Part shown: positions 14,401 to 25,937 of the stretch, piece by piece
Numbering within the stretch: position 1 is the first letter of the stretch
Layout: every line of letters begins with the position of its first letter
Assembly: GCA_016165875.1 (NCBI GenBank)
Contig: JABBOT010000080.1
Coordinates: forward strand, 5,996,759 to 6,060,758
Length of the DNA: 64,000 nucleotides
Reading direction: 5' to 3'
DNA from: Acanthopleura granulata
Lineage: Eukaryota > Mollusca > Polyplacophora > Chitonida > Chitonidae
Translations under genes and position numbers: made by a program
Notes under the pieces: model-generated
Told to the model about the DNA's origin: nothing
Seen by the model: only the letters and a program-made list of their open reading frames with translations
The model's database searches: none

Positions 14401-17400
14401 TGAAATGAGAAGCAGGACAACAATGACATATACAAGGGCAAACTGTTTGCTGCAGTACGTGACTGCAGCGTAAATAACACTGTAACACTTTAAATAACAT
14501 GAAGAACTAGAAGATCTGCTATATTGTTCCGGACATGCAGCAAGTTAAAATTTTTTTCAAGCCTTGTGCGTCTGAATAAACAACGTAACGTTGCTTCATA
14601 CCAACTGCCGTCACTACATTATGACAGTCTTGACTTGACATGCCACCTGCCTACCTAGAGGGGTGTCCACTAGCACGGCGTTGTAGAGCTCAGCTGGAGT
14701 GCTGGCTATATGAATGGCCTCCATCTGCTCAAAGCTGCCCAGGGGGTGACATTTGGCTATCAGCTCGGAGATGGACCTCTGGTGTAACGTGCCTGTGATC
14801 AGCAGGATGATGTTGTCAATCATGTAGCTATACCTGTGGAAATCAAAATCACGAGCGTCAAGCTATTTATTGTTGATCTGACTGCTGTGGAATGCCATAT
14901 TCAAGATATTTTCACTTACAAACCAGCAGCACGTATGGTATGAACCACCAACAATTGGCATTTTTAGCTGGTTACTACTGAAAATTTTCCAATGTGCGAA
15001 GGACACACATTATTAATTCATTCAACAGATTCTAATCATTTAATGTCTTTACAAATAATAACACACTTGAACAGTTTCACTGATTCAATCATTCAGTGGT
15101 TCGTATAGACTGTAGCTTAATGAGGATAAATAATATAATTGTATTGTATAATAAATAAATAATAAAAGATTAATGAGGTGTCACACATTTAAGTATGATA
15201 CACATACATGGTACCAATCTGATAACAGTGGTCATTTATGTTCACACTCTAACAAACTTCTCTTTTGCAGTTTCTGTCATAAATCAAGGAAGTATATGTA
15301 TATATATGTTTGTTCTAGCCAGCACTTCTGACTTTTGGAAAATTCAAATTTTTCAATGTGAGTTTTACTCAGTTTGACAAACCAAATCAGCAGCTATGGT
15401 AATAGACTTGTTTTCCAAAAATTCACGGCCGTCTGTATAGTCTAACTAGCTCACATGATATCAGTATGATTTCCGTGCCACGTATACAGGCAAGGTCTGT
15501 ATACAGCAGAGATACATGTACATCACAGACACCTCACACAGAAGGGATGTATTGATATGCATAGGCATATAGCTTACAGCAGAAAACTTCAGTAATACTG
15601 CATGTATACCGAAAAGACCCTAGTGCCATGCTAATATTTTTATTTATTTATTTGATTGGTGTTTCATGCTGTACTCAAGAATATTTCACTTATACGACGA
15701 CAGCCATTATGGTGGGAGAAAACCGGGCAGAGTCCAGGGGAAACCCACGACCATATGTAGCTGGTATTAAGAAGTGATCAACAACACTTACATAAACCAC
15801 ATAAACTACACAAAGCCTCATTTACTTAAGTGCTGTTTTCAGATCGGTCTGTTTTACATCAATTTACAAGTATTTATTGAAAATCGTATCAGGGCCAAGC
15901 GTTTTGCTCTGACTTTATTTCCCAGTTACCGGATTTGTTTTACTAAAGAAAAATCCTACAAACTTACAGGTGTCGGGCTTCATGTATCCAAGAGCAAGTA
16001 TGTTTGTTTGTCCATTCATATAGCAGCATAAAAAGCCCAGTGTGTCAGCTTTCGAACAAACATTGCTTGGTTGAGATTGGAATATTTTTCCACATTTTAC
16101 GTCCATTTATGTAAAGTTCGGGTTTATGTCCCAGGCATTGAAGTTATGTACTTTCTTATATATTAGGTATAAATAGCGTTTGGACGATTCTGCAAACTAC
16201 ACTGTTCTCTTTAAGACCTTGCACATTCGGGCACTTCATTCGATCGAGGTAGTAGCAAGCACGTAGTAGACGCCATGGTGAAAGATAACATGGGAAGGGA
16301 CAGGAAAATGAACAACACTGGGCAATATTCTGAGAACTACGGCTGATAATAACCAGCAATTACAGTATGTTTTACTGCAGAACAATTTGCATAGCATGTA
16401 AATTGTGAACATCAACAAAGCCTAGTTTTGGACTTACAGGGCCATGAAGCAGGGTTCCCTTTAAACTTTCATGTTATTTTTACACCGCCCTGTCTGCGTG
16501 AGTAAAGCGTGTTGGTGCGAGTAAAACCGCTGATGCCCAGATGTTCGCGCTCTCGAATTATACATAATGACTTGTGCACACGTATACAGTGATATGGCAC
16601 TTGAGCAGTGCGTGCTTACTTACGTGATATAGTCCAGGAACATGTTGAGGGGCTCTAAGCAGTGGTTTCGCAGGTGGTTGAATTCCACAACTAACTTCTC
16701 CTTCAGTTTGTCATCAATGACAGACACTGTCAAAGGAGAGGGCTCATTTGCCAGGAAACTTCCATAATCAGTACTCTGAAGGTGGAGCTTCAAATCTGTA
16801 GTAAAGGAAAACATATTAAATCATTTTTCCAGAATCTACAACGTCAGAAAACTTAACACAACATCTTTTCATACAGTCTTGGTGATGCAGAGGGATTGGG
16901 CTTTGCTTGAGGCCTGCCACACTAGCCAGTGCTGGCAATGTCATTTACCAGTAAATATTTTAGCTGAACAGATTTGTGCCCTAAGAACAGTGTTTAAAGT
17001 GATAAAGGATTCTACAGATCTGCACAGCAATATTAACATTACAAGTATATGACCATGTATTTCAAATTTTTTTACACTCAAGTTTCAAAGATGTGTTAAA
17101 TGTTACTGTCCATTTAATTCGAAATTCAGTGAAAATAACGATGTTTGTACCAATGCATAAATATCCAGCGTGTCTCTTTCGGTGAATAGTATTGGTACTA
17201 TGCAAAGCAACCTAACAATATGTCTGATAAAGGGTCACTTTATCTCAAAGTAAATATGAAATCTGTGCCTCGGGGCCAGGCAGATCTCTAGGCTTCAGCA
17301 GAGCCAATAGTATTACAGACAAGATCATGAGATGTACTCAACAACTGAAGAATGTGCGCACACTTGAGCAGAAAACCCATTATATTTCCGAACCAAATTT

Positions 17401-17678
17401 TTTACACAACTGAACATCATCAGCGCCAATTAGTATCAATCATCAAGATCTAAAAAGTGTAAGAAATGTCCAAATAAATTATAATATATTACCGATGCTA
17501 CGATTTTTGGACGCTCGATAATGACAGAGAACTATGCAATCACGACAAGTGTCGGCGTACCTTCCAATGTTTCGCACTGGACCAAATTCAAATAATCCGA
17601 CTGCTTGAGGATACCACCTTTAAAACCTCTTATCAAACCTTCTAAATACCCATGGTCGGTGTTGAAATACGTCTCCAT
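11457..17678 (-). CDS. ATP6V0D1: V-type proton ATPase subunit d, 347 aa, 8 coding exons
   Basis: Subunit d of the membrane V0 sector; it caps the proteolipid ring and couples it to the V1 central stalk in acidifying organelles. Exons: 17561-17678, 16624-16795, 14655-14833, 13593-13672, 13060-13137, 12367-12543, 11869-11946, 11457-11618. All junctions are GT-AG and phases sum to 1,044 nt. The protein starts [19 protein letters not shown], passes [52 protein letters not shown] and [19 protein letters not shown], and ends [13 protein letters not shown]. It is near-colinear with the vertebrate 351-aa protein; the small length difference is mainly at the N-terminus. The start is the first ATG before the conserved YLEGL block. 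An M-box lies 59 bp upstream. Essentially every residue block is recognisable, so identity is firm. Confidence 0.97.
15641..15763 (-). mobile_element. SINE family A, truncated (3' half)
   Basis: Tail (ATTT)n, the GTACTCAAGAATATTTCACT body and GGTGGGAGAAAACCGGGCAGAG are present; the copy stops before the tRNA-like head. It lies in an ATP6V0D1 intron. Confidence 0.8.
16437..16545 (+). repeat. dispersed repeat D, copy 1
   Basis: Similar in inverted orientation to 47413-47533. Shared words are TGAAGCAG, ATGTTATTTTT and AAAGCGTGTTGG. It is in an ATP6V0D1 intron. The family is not identified. Confidence 0.55.
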
Positions 17679-17736
17679 TTTTACAGAATTTTGCGATCGG
17701 TAACTGCTGGTAAAGCCTCAAGACGAGTGATCAGCT

Positions 17737-17746
17737 GTCACATGAC
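17737..17746. promoter_or_regulatory. M-box / CLEAR-like site upstream of ATP6V0D1
   Basis: GTCACATGAC lies 59 bp above the ATG. The core TCACATGA is the reverse complement of the MITF M-box TCATGTGA, and the ten bases differ at one position from the CLEAR consensus GTCACGTGAC. V-ATPase genes are established TFEB/TFE3/MITF targets. Position and sequence are seen; function is inferred. Confidence 0.55.
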
Positions 17747-17849
17747 GAGCCTCGTTCTGGGAGTAGGGTTTTGTGTCGGGTTCATCGTAAACAACAATGT
17801 GGATCACAACATGTCTGACTGTTGGCTTTCATGAAATGTATGAAATAGC

Positions 17850-18720
17850 CTTAACTCACTAATATCGACAACACGACCACATATTTCAAAACAAACTTCA
17901 CCGGTCCAGCACGTAGATTCTGATGTTTTCATGGAGCAACAGGCTGATATATGTGATGAAAGTAAGCAAGCGCGACGTGCACATCACGATTTCAAAACTG
18001 ACGCCCGACAATTTTTTTTCGGATTTTACTTTTTCCACAATCTTGATGGCCATTGTCCAAGTTTTACGTGACCTTGTTCTCAATAGTGTAATAAACACCC
18101 ACATGATACTACTATTTTATATGTGTATAATATAATCAAATACATGGCCTTACATGAAGGCCTAGCCCAAATGAATCCTTGCAGCCTATTTGGGACTATA
18201 CCACTCACCTGGAGGAGCACCTGGGAGGTAACAGTGGATAACACCCTAGTCATTCAGATATGTAAATTATTGTATGTACATGTATAAATAATTATATATG
18301 CACATGGTATACACATATATGCAAGTGTGAAAGCCAGAATCATAGATTTTAGCCTGGATAATCAACATTTAATGCAAACGCCTTAATACATGCACAAGAA
18401 GTAGATTTAAGGAAATTTATTACAGGTACCTGTATGTTCTTTGAAGATCAGAGGACTCGGCCCGCTTCCACCAAAAGTACATGCAGTTAAGTCCGTCATG
18501 ATATGTGGGAAAAGATTGTTGGAAATAGACTACTTGATATAACACACGTGCATGTATATTTACCAATAATGAGCAGTACATGTAATTATTTGGGTCACTC
18601 TATTACAAGTTGGTTTCTTCCACCTCCCAAAAATAGGACAATGTACATGTAAATGCCACTGTGTTCAGTTTGCGGAAAAAAGTTGAATTAATATGGCATT
18701 AAGGAAAAATCTGGTAAATA
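17850..18720. other. gene-free stretch upstream of ATP6V0D1
   Basis: No exon, RNA gene or nameable repeat was found apart from scattered ACATGTA words. No divergent gene is evident across the ATP6V0D1 promoter. Confidence 0.4.
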
Positions 18721-18777
18721 TATATTTGATTGGTGTTGTACGTAGTACTCATGAATATTTCACCTATACGATGGTGG
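18721..18777 (-). mobile_element. SINE family A, tail fragment
   Basis: TATTTGATTGGTGTTGTACG and the TACTCATGAATATTTCACCTATACGA block are the reversed 3' end of family A. It is abruptly followed by the head of a plus-strand copy. Confidence 0.75.
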
Positions 18778-18782
18778 CGGGG

Positions 18783-19045
18783 CCTCCGTGGCTCAGTCGG
18801 TTAGGGCGCTATCGTAGCGCAATGACCCAAAGTCTCCCATCAATGCGGTCTATGTGAGTTCAAGTCCACTTCATTCGGGCTTCCTCTCAGGCCGTACGTG
18901 GGAAGGTCTGCCAGCAACCTGCGGATGGTCATGGGTTTTACCCTGGCTCTGCACAGTTTCCTTCCACCATAATGCTGGCCAGCGTCATATAAGTGAAATA
19001 TTCTTGAGTACGGTGTAAAACAAATCAAATAAATAAATAAATAAT
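18783..19045 (+). mobile_element. SINE family A, full length
   Basis: It starts GGGGCCTCCGTGGCTCAGTC with a polymerase III A-box-like TGGCTCAGTCGG. A B-box-like GAGTTCAAGTCCA follows about 60 bp later. Then come the CCGTACGTGGGAAGGTCTGC body and AAATATTCTTGAGTACGG before an (AAAT)n tail. This is a good reference copy for the window. Confidence 0.9.
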
Positions 19046-22000
19046 ATACCAATCGGTAGTTGATCATTTATTTTGTTGAGTGGAGATTTACATAGCTTTC
19101 AACATTATTTAAGCCATTTCACAACGGTGCCTCCTCATAGTAGGTCAGATCTTTTGCCAACATATTCATAGCATACTGTTAATTCCAGAATCGATTGAGG
19201 AGCACCAGTATATACCTTTTCTTTATCTGTTTTATACATATCCATAAACATTTTTATGGATATATTGTTATATTGTTCTATTGTTATCTGCCTTGTATTA
19301 ACATGGGTCTCAGTGTCCTGTATTGGGTTGAATAAGCTGAAACTATAATGGTATCTCACTGAAAGGCCATGAAGATACCCAACCAAACACCTCCCCACAG
19401 TCACACTGTACTATTAGACCAGGCCAACTGGTGCTTAACCGTGTTCCTCTTATGCTGACCACCAAACAAGGTAGTAAACGTGCACCAAGATAACCGATGT
19501 TGAAGTTTTACACACACGCAGGACTCACTTCCGAATTGAACTCCCAGATTAGGCACATGCTCTGTCCAGTATGCCATCTTGGCTGCTGTGGGCAGGTGTC
19601 TTTCTTTTCAGGGACAAGCTAAAATTCCAAAGAAAACATGACCTGCCTTCTTTCTCAAATGTAAGTATAAAGTAGAACATTCATGCTACAATCCTAGCAT
19701 AGCTATAATTCTAATCCATTATGAACTGTGAGTCAAAACCACGACCTCAACTTCTATGGAGTAAAAAAATTACGTTTATTGTGTGGATTTCCTGATCCAC
19801 TTAGGAGAATACAAAAAGCAGAAATGATGATGTCCCAAGAACAAAGCAGTATGACAAAACTTACACATGAATAATATGGATACTGGCACACAAATTAACA
19901 GAACCACTGTATTAAATCTCAGCAAAATGCTTAACAAAAAAACGAAAATAAACATATCGTAAAAAGTTCAGTAATGTGCATAGTAAGTTCTCAATGATGT
20001 GGAAAACAAATCAACAGGCAAACGATCAAATCAACAGTGAATGTGCTAGATGCACATGTACATGTTCCTCACAAAAATCCAAAATGATCGAACTTCACGT
20101 TTCCACAATTGCAAAAACGGGTCAGTTGAAATGGACTGAAGAATAGTAATAAATCCTGACAAAAGTTTTCGTAACAAATACTGCTAATTACTGCCAAATG
20201 CAGACTTTCATATGCATAGAAAGAGACATTCACTTTGTTCTGTTCTGTAACTACCAATACACGGAAGTGTTTGCAATACTCTTCCAAAAAGCACACAAAA
20301 GTACACTGACATTCACTTTGTTCTGTTCTGTAACTACTAATATGCCTAAGTCCTTGTAATACTCTTCCATTTATAACATTATTTGTGTTATTCATGTGAA
20401 TATCGTTCACAGGACACATGTAGTGACAATATTCTGTCATATTCCTCTTCAGAGGAGAAAAAAAATCATATAACTCCTAAAGCACCCATGCCTTCTATGT
20501 ATCTGGATAAGAATGGCAGCTTTGATTATTCATGATCACTTGTATTACGACTGAAATCACTGGTAGATGGCATTGTTGTTTTAAAAGTTGTAAGATTTGC
20601 TTCCTTTAGTACAGGGTCGATGAACCCCATCCTTGTTACTATTCTTGGAGTCAGATCAACCCTACCAGCTTAATGGCTAAGGGGTAAAGGCCATGTGGGC
20701 AACAGCAATACTAGAACATCATACCATTATCAAACATTATGAAAATCCACCCTCTTTCATACTAACCTCTTGTAAGTCATACATTTACATGTAGCTCTAC
20801 AACGCTTAGTGGCAGTGTGCAATGCACATCGATCATAGTGTCACACCATTATATCTAATACCACCAGAACACATGCATATGGGCACCGAGAAAGAAATTG
20901 GCATATCAAACACGAATGCATCAAAACATACGTGTAGAATGTCATTACAAAGAGAAGAAATAATTATGCCATATACATATATGAAGAAAAGAAATGCAAT
21001 CGAGTGCCACAAGGAAGACAACATCATTCACACGTATGAGTTATGACGTACATGGATGCACACTTTCAAGGCAGTCATTCCGCAAAGTGTAACTACATGT
21101 AGTACATGAAAGATTCCTGCTAAGGCACTGAGGACTTGAAAAATCTAAGCAGAATTTGGTATAGTGGACATCAATTCCCACACACATGAAAGTCATAATC
21201 AGAGCTACGTGTAGGCCCATACATGAATACACGTACATTGAATACTTTAACATGTTTAATGCCAAGCAAGTACAAATTTATCCTCCAAATTTAATCACGT
21301 GTAAATTTTTCACATTCATGTAAACGTACACATGAAGGAAAACACATAGTGGTCTTGTCCTGTGCATATTGAACTTGGAACACGTTTGCTGATATTTACA
21401 TTATATGATGATTTAAAAATCTTGCTTCCACAACTTCTGGACCCTGACATTGCAGGGAAAAGAGTCAGGCTTGGTGTCCAGTACATATTAGTATGCATGT
21501 CAATACTCTAGTATGTGTGCATGTAAGGTACTTACATGTATAAACATGCATACTGTAAATGACCTGAAATTTTCTCCAAAAAATGTCTTCTTAGATGCAA
21601 ACAAATGTGATTATTTCTGGTGCCAAACCTTACATGTTTCCAGATGGGTATCATCATACCTTCAAAGCTCAAAACAACTTTCTAAGATAACCAGTATTCT
21701 CAGAATCAGGAAAAAATCAGCAGCTTTGTCATGGACGAAATTTCAGGTCATTTAAGGTATGCTGAAGGTTTGTAAGAAAATTACCGATGTCTATAAACAT
21801 GTGATGTGATTACTGAACACATCTTTACATAAATTCAATCGCAATTACGTGTACACCAAATACACCACCACTGTGCAAATTAGCACAGTGAAATGAAATG
21901 AAAAAAGATCTCAGGCTAAGCCAACTAAAAAAAAAACCAACCAAAGAAAAACACATACATTATGATTTCCTTCAGTACAATGAACTGTGAATAACAACCA

Positions 22001-22620
22001 CTCAAAAGCCAGACTAAACCACTACAATTCACCAGTTCCTTGCACCTGACAGCCTCTCCAAACAGCAGCCCCTCCTGATATTTATCAACAGCTATACAAA
22101 AGTTTAAACATCTCAACCTATAAAATCTGTTGCCTAGCAACCTCATGTCTAGATTGCATAATCTGATGGATAAAACATCCTACCTGCACATGTTAAAAAG
22201 CACCAGTTTTCACCAACAGAACAAAGCACCATGGAATGTACGAGTATGTGCGTATAAACACTTGAGTTTTTCCTAAAATCCCCTAAAATATATCAGTATA
22301 TTTCACCAATGGAAAAATAATATCTACCTGACTAGTTTTGAGATGGGAACAGGAGAGATTTTCTCACCATAAAAATTTAAACTTTTAAAAAAAAGTTTTC
22401 ACCAAAAAATCTTGAAATAATCCTGCATCCTTGTTAAAAAGGAAAAAAAATGTACCTCACTTTCACACCATGTGTGTTGACTCAGGGCTAACATGGCTAA
22501 AGATCTACACTATATAAACTGCACTAATTTCCAGTTACAAGTGTATCATAGAGCAATCCTCAAGTCAGGTATGCAGTGAAAAAATGTCACTGGAACAAAT
22601 GGAAACCACTGTATTTACAT
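19046..22620. other. gene-free stretch downstream of JARID2
   Basis: No exon chain is recognised. The stretch is AT-rich with many ACATGTA words and contains an 83-bp tandem duplication (20225-20373). The far 3' UTR of JARID2 could reach into it; a minus-strand AATAAA exists at 19775-19780, but that is 4.1 kb past the stop. Confidence 0.4.
20225..20373. repeat. 83-bp tandem duplication
   Basis: GACATTCACTTTGTTCTGTT occurs at 20225 and again at 20308. The second copy is partial and diverges towards its end (AATACTCTTCCA shared). Confidence 0.75.
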
Positions 22621-22625
22621 TCTCC

Positions 22626-22945
22626 AATGGATAAATGTACCCACTGCATGTGCAGTGGACAAGTGTGTGCAGTGGATGTGCAGCGGATAACAATGTGCAG
22701 TGTATAAGTGTATTGTGTGATGTGCAATCGTTGCCTGTGTGCAATCAGTGTGTAGTCCGCGGAGTATAATTGTATGCAATGGATGTGCAGTGGATAACTG
22801 TATGCAGTGCATGTGCAGCGGATAACAATGTGCAGTGTATAAGGGTCTTTCGTGGATGTGCAATGGTTGTCTGTGTCCAATCAATGTGTAGTTCGTGGAT
22901 GTGCAGTGTATTATTGTATGCAGTGGATAACTGTACTCACTGGGA
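22626..22945. repeat. minisatellite with higher-order 135-bp period
   Basis: Many degenerate copies of a GTGCAGTGGATAA-like core. The word GATGTGCAGCGGATAACAAT recurs at a spacing of 135 bp (about 22676 and 22811), giving a second-level repeat. Both strands are open for over 70 codons only because of this periodicity. Confidence 0.8.
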
Positions 22946-23054
22946 TTATAAGGTACCTGATCATGTACTTGCATACAGTGATGTGAGGTAAGTCTGTGTA
23001 GTTATTACTGACTGCAGTCTCATGATCTAACAGCAAGCCGTCACTGAGAACACC

Positions 23055-23060
23055 TTTAAT
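23055..23060 (-). terminator. candidate polyadenylation signal (ATTAAA) of JARID2
   Basis: Minus-strand ATTAAA about 0.87 kb past the JARID2 stop. It is the variant hexamer, so the call is weak. Confidence 0.25.
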
Positions 23061-23424
23061 AGTAGCATCACCTGTGAATGTTACAGGTACATGTGTCTAT
23101 CACAGAGCTATCTGGGCGGAACAGCGACCGAATTAACAAGCGTTCAACAGCATGTGGTAAACCTCCCCACTGCCATGAATGTGCATCCTAGCAGAATAAA
23201 ACTGTAACATGTAAGCCCAAAAGTAGTCCCTGAATTGAGCCAATTCCTTAGGAGTGCTAACAGGCATTGTAGCTGAAAAGTAGTACACACCAGTGTTCTA
23301 CCGACTTCAAAAATGACAGGGCATACAGTTGGGCATGTTAAATGTGGAGTTCCACATGTAGGTAGTAGCACAACAATGATGTGTACATGTAGCTGTTAGT
23401 AACTATTGGGTAGGTTGTGTGATG

Positions 23425-23636
23425 ATTTGGTGTCATTCAGGTTTTATGATCAGCTTCAATGTTGGCCAAATTGTGTGCCAAGCTGCTACTGGTTTTGTGA
23501 TGAGTTGCTGTGAGCCAGGTTTTGTAATGAGTTGCCACTGGTTTAGTTGTGTGAGGGGTTCTTCTTGGCCAGGGACTGTGATGAGTGGCTGTTGGCCAGG
23601 CTTTTCGATGAATTGCATTTGGTTAAGATATGCCCA
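23425..23636. repeat. degenerate tandem repeat, about 34-bp unit
   Basis: Repeated GTGATGAGTTGC-like blocks separated by GGCCAGG or CACTGGTTT. About five or six imperfect copies lie in the JARID2 3' flank. Confidence 0.6.
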
Positions 23637-23925
23637 GTTAAGGTTATGATATGTTCATTAAGAGATATGCTTCAAGTTGCTGCCTCTTTCACAAAACTCG
23701 AGACATCCACTTTTCAGATAGTGAAATATTTTCCAGGCATTACCTCTTCACGGCTCCATGATGTATGAGAAAAGTTACAAATATCTGACCAAACCGTGGT
23801 CCCAGGTGTTTCACCGAATCAGGCGATATGATTTACTCCAGCATTTACTGTGAAGCCACAGTTCTATTGTCCACCAATAGACACGTTGTGTACATATACA
23901 GCATACAGTATACGAACACCATAAG

Positions 23926-25937
23926 CTACGAGGAACCACTGACTGCCCCGGATCTTAGACTAACGGACCGCCGTCTTGGGCCGGAGCTAGGCTTCTCTTG
24001 CACCTCTTTGTTAACAGTTTCCTCAAGCTGATCCTCTGCTGACTTGACAATAGCAGCAAGCTCCTCCTGAAAACACACCGAACACAACCCGAATCAGAAA
24101 TTCCAAAAGGTACAGTGTGAGAAAATTTGGAGAACTGAAATTCTCAACAAATCCAGGAAGGGATTAGTTCATACAGTATGAATACAGTCTTTCAACGAAG
24201 CCAATGTTCTTAACCCTTTCAGCATACGTGAAATTACATCACAAAAGGTTCACCACATCTACCTGTATATGTTGCAGATTATCAAGGGTGAAAAAACCAG
24301 CCATGGAAAACGGAAAAGATATACATTGCATGTAATTACTTGCAGATATTTATTTGATTCAGGCTATGTAGCCATTCATTTAATTATTGCAAGTCAACAT
24401 CACCCTTTTCAAGGGATGCTGCAGCCATTGTGAATTTGCCATTCATGTTCATATGTGCTGGCATTCGGGATTATGGGTGAACAAAACCACGCGTAACTGA
24501 GAGAGAGTTCACTAAATGTACATGTGTCTTTCAAAACTCTCACTGGTCAAGGCTCAATGGTCTAACCCGATGCTGACCAGACAACTCAGTTTATAGCAAG
24601 GACTTGACAGTTTAGCATGCATAAACCCACTGATGACATATTTACCTCTGTATACCTATACAGCAACCGACAGCCTTTGAAGTTCTTCTTCCTCTGTACA
24701 AACGGGGCTGCGTGATCCAGGCAAAAGACACCGTCATCCTGATCAGACACCACCTGGAATGTGCAACAACAACAAAGCAATGATTCAGTCAGCCATTACT
24801 GGTACAAAGATCCTCACATATAAATGAATCAGTAGTACACTCACTACAAAATGAACCGCAAACTACTACCCCACCCCACTCTTGTTTTGTACGTATGGGT
24901 AATATCGAGAACAAAATCCACACACACACATACAAGTACCAGGTGATTCAGACTGGCTGATAGTATAACACTCCAGTCTAAGGCCTTTGACACTTTCCTA
25001 TCAATATCCTTTGACGAAAATGATGCAAATTTTCATTTTTCCACTATCATTATTCAGCAAGACTTTACGATAATCTCATTTTCTGAAAAAAAAAAAGCTA
25101 CAATGAAATAACGTGTTCCGATGCTCACCATGAAGAGATGGCAGACTTTCTTACAGATGTCACACACACAGTCATCCCTGCCCACACTCTCCAGCACTTT
25201 CCTCTTCCCTGATACCCCTGGGGACACACTCTCCTTTACCACGGCCATTTGCTTTGTAATCTTCAGGCCGTCCTCAATCAACTGCTGCGCCTTACCGGTC
25301 TCACAGTCACTACAACATGAAAAATTAAACATGGTAGTACATGTATAACCAAAGAAACGTAATGGTATTCCACTATATTCATGGACCACTTTTATATACA
25401 GTGATTTAAGAGCACTGCTGCAATTTCCTGAGACAGATCGATATATCTCTAGCCTGGTGTGGTTTTAGTAGCCATCATGACAAGAGTTTCTGAACATAGT
25501 AGATCAAAGAACGTGAATTAGCATTTCAACAACCACTTAACAATATTTCAATCCACAGAAGTACAAATTCCAAAATAAAAATGTCTGTCTCACATGACTG
25601 ATTTCAGCTGAGGCAGAGCTACGCCTAAGATGTCCAAGTTGCTGGTTTCCTTGATCAAATTGCACAAGAATCCCTCTACAGAAAATAGTTCTGGCTCGCC
25701 CATTTGGTTCAGCCTCTGAAATAAATATTTTCTTATCAGTTCTGTATCCACACATCATAAATAGAGGGTATCCTTGAGATCCTTGAAAATATTCACTGTC
25801 CCATGAATCCCACTTTCCTCATTAATGATCCTCATTTGCAATACTTAACAGTATTCATATAAACAATCTTGTGCTATTACCTTGGTCATATTTAGCCAGT
25901 ATTTGTCTTTTTCATTGTCCACTGTCAGGTTACGATT
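23926..25937 (-). CDS. JARID2: JARID2 exons 18-22: C-terminal helix and C5HC2-type finger
   Basis: Exon 18 (25881-25937, [19 protein letters not shown]) is a 57-nt phase-0 insert that the vertebrate protein lacks; exons 17 and 19 align without it, so it may be a cassette. Exon 19 has [15 protein letters not shown]. Exons 20-21 form the finger with [14 protein letters not shown], then [20 protein letters not shown] and RLLYRYTE. Exon 22 ends in a basic tail [10 protein letters not shown] and TAG. The finger is the family's C-terminal hallmark. Confidence 0.88.

Noticed and set aside
18783..18870. A true tRNA gene, from GTGGCTCAGTCGG plus a B-box-like word
   Set aside because: The acceptor stem does not close and the sequence continues into the shared SINE body, so it is a SINE head.
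22587..22991. Open frames of 70-120 codons on both strands, at first sight a repetitive protein
   Set aside because: The frames are explained by the GTGCAGTGGATAA-like minisatellite and change subject at every unit boundary.
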